A stretch of 9,649 nt of DNA, taken from contig URZF01000038.1 in assembly GCA_900552255.1 (NCBI GenBank), positions 1 to 9,649 of the forward strand, given 5' to 3'. Each line of letters starts with the position of its first letter. Positions within the stretch are counted from its first letter, which is position 1. Positions 8,527 to 9,649 of the stretch are shown here, piece after piece. The stretch comes from an uncultured Eubacteriales bacterium (GTDB taxonomy: Bacteria > Bacillota > Clostridia > Oscillospirales > CAG-272). The translations under genes and the position numbers were made by a program. The notes below the pieces were generated by a model that saw only the letters and a program-made list of their open reading frames with translations, did no database searches and was not told where the DNA came from.

Positions 8527-9649
8527 ACCGTTTTTCCTCCGTATACTGTCGCAAGACATTTTCCGAAAACCCGTTTTCCCGCAAAAGGCGTGCTCCGCCC
8601 GCGGGACAAAAACGCATCGGGGTCGATCTCATATTCATGTTCGATATCCCAAATGCAGAAGCCGGGGTCGGACGGGATGCGGAACCGCTTCCGCGGATTT
8701 ATCGACATCAGCTCGACCAGCCTTTCCAGCGTCAGGATTTCCTTTTTCACAAGGCTTGTATATAGAACGGGAAACGCGGTTTCCAGTCCCACGATGCCCA
8801 TTGCGCTTTTTTCAAGTCCGCGCGACTTCTCCTCCGCGCTGTGCGGCGCATGATCCGTCGCGATCATATCGATCGTCCCGTCCGCGATTCCCGCAAGCAG
8901 CGCCTCGCGGTCGCGGGCGGCGCGCAGCGGCGGATTCATCTTGAAGCGTCCGTCCTCTTCGAGAGCATTTTCGTCCAACACAAGGTAGTGCGGCGCGGTC
9001 TCGCAGGTGACGTCCACGCCGCGCGCTTTGGCGGCGCGGATGAGCGCCACGCTTTCCGCGGTCGAGATATGGCAGACATGATAGGCGCAGCCCGTTTTTT
9101 CCGCCAAGTCAAGGTCGCGTTCGATCTGCCGCCATTCACTCTCGGACGAAATCCCGCGGTGTCCGTGCGTCCTCGCGTATACGCCGTCATGAATATAGCC
9201 GCCGAAAAGGAGCGAATTGTCCTCGCAATGGGCGGCGATGATTTTCCCAAGCGACTTCGCCTTTTTCATTGCCGCTTCCATCATATCGTCGCTTTGGACG
9301 CCGCGGCCGTCGTCGGAAAACGCGATGACACCTGGCGCGAGCCCTTCAAGATCTGCGAGCCGCTCCCCTTTCTCACCGACGGAGACGGCGCCGTAGGGAT
9401 GGACGTGGACGAGCGCGTCTTTTTCGATGATCGCGCGCTGCACGGCCAGCGCGGCGGCGCAGTCCGGCACGGGGTCGAGATTCGGCATGGCCGCGACGTG
9501 GGCGAAGCCGCCGTGGGCCGCGGCGCGCGTGCCTGAGGCGATGTCCTCCTTCTGCTCCAAGCCGGGCTCGCGCAGATGCACGTGCATGTCCACCCGGCCG
9601 GGCACCACTATCTTGCCGCCCAGGTCGCGTTCCACGCCCTTCGCCATGG
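8508..9649 (-). CDS. pyrC: Dihydroorotase (class I), 5' end missing at window edge
   Basis: Zinc-dependent cytosolic amidohydrolase that cyclises N-carbamoyl-aspartate to dihydroorotate, the third step of UMP synthesis. About 379 residues are visible. Numbering from the first visible Met (9647): HVHLREPG at 22-29 supplies two metal-binding His, followed by a conserved Asp in FSDDGRG (about 112), His140 in AHCED, His193 in CHIST, FKMNPPLR at 235-242, and Asp265 in ATDHAPH. The full metal-site set is present and the layout is that of class I enzymes of about 420-430 residues. In that family HVHLREPG sits near residue 58-65, so roughly 35-45 N-terminal residues lie beyond 9649. The ATG at 9647 is therefore probably internal and the gene is partial. 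The TGA stop at 8508-8510 lies inside the start of carA, a 19-base overlap that suggests translational coupling. The first 150 visible bases look more GC-rich than the rest. Identification is secure; only the start is unknown. Confidence 0.96.
   Translation of the reverse strand, partial: MAKGVERDLGGKIVVPGRVDMHVHLREPGLEQKEDIASGTRAAAHGGFAHVAAMPNLDPVPDCAAALAVQRAIIEKDALVHVHPYGAVSVGEKGERLADLEGLAPGVIAFSDDGRGVQSDDMMEAAMKKAKSLGKIIAAHCEDNSLLFGGYIHDGVYARTHGHRGISSESEWRQIERDLDLAEKTGCAYHVCHISTAESVALIRAAKARGVDVTCETAPHYLVLDENALEEDGRFKMNPPLRAARDREALLAGIADGTIDMIATDHAPHSAEEKSRGLEKSAMGIVGLETAFPVLYTSLVKKEILTLERLVELMSINPRKRFRIPSDPGFCIWDIEHEYEIDPDAFLSRGRSTPFAGKRVFGKCLATVYGGKTVWQSRS
8536..8540 (-). promoter_or_regulatory. 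Ribosome binding site deciding the carA start
   Basis: GGAGG on the minus strand, nine bases upstream of the ATG at 8526 and inside the 3' end of pyrC. The alternative ATG at 8511 is preceded by carA codons with no Shine-Dalgarno match. This site therefore favours 8526, even though 8511 would give a classical ATGA stop/start overlap with pyrC. Confidence 0.75.

Noticed and set aside
9645..9647. ATG at 9647 as the true start of pyrC
   Set aside because: It would leave only about 21 residues before HVHLREPG, where class I dihydroorotases usually have about 58-65. It also abuts the window edge, so the gene most likely continues beyond it.
1..9649. CRISPR arrays, insertion sequences, tRNA or rRNA genes, defence systems
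   Set aside because: Nearly every base belongs to a recognised pyrimidine gene. I saw no repeated units, terminal inverted repeats, transposase motifs or structural RNA signatures.

Overview
The window is almost entirely one tightly packed operon, read on the minus strand, that encodes de novo UMP synthesis. In transcription order (high to low coordinate) it holds pyrC (5' end cut off by the window edge), carA, carB, pyrK, pyrD, pyrF, pyrE and pyrB. A Rho-independent terminator follows pyrB near the left end. I see no RNA genes, mobile elements, CRISPR repeats or unrelated genes.

The genes give every step from glutamine, bicarbonate and ATP to UMP. CarAB makes carbamoyl phosphate, PyrB joins it to aspartate, PyrC closes the ring, and PyrD oxidises dihydroorotate to orotate with PyrK passing electrons to NAD+. 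PyrE adds phosphoribose and PyrF decarboxylates OMP to UMP. Junctions are tight: a 19-base overlap (pyrC/carA), a 1-base gap (carA/carB), 9 bases (carB/pyrK), a 4- or 7-base overlap (pyrK/pyrD), 0 bases (pyrD/pyrF), 12 bases (pyrF/pyrE) and 35 bases (pyrE/pyrB). Most starts carry a clear GGAGG-like ribosome binding site, so the operon is probably one transcript with translational coupling. Its promoter and any leader control lie beyond position 9649.

The PyrD class 1B plus PyrK pair, the strong Shine-Dalgarno sites and the pyrC-carA-carB-pyrK-pyrD-pyrF-pyrE order shared with Bacillus subtilis point to a Firmicute. Rough counts on sampled lines give about 60% GC, which would fit a higher-GC clostridial-type lineage; this placement is an inference.

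The region is mostly ordinary core metabolism. The one really unusual item is PyrB. It is encoded last instead of near the front of the operon, and it is a 362-residue protein: an aspartate carbamoyltransferase catalytic chain followed by a four-cysteine domain whose spacing matches the zinc domain of E. coli PyrI. The nucleotide-binding allosteric domain of PyrI is missing. CarB, in contrast, keeps the UMP-contact residues known from E. coli while two ornithine-contact positions are replaced. Feedback control may therefore act at carbamoyl phosphate synthetase and not at ATCase.
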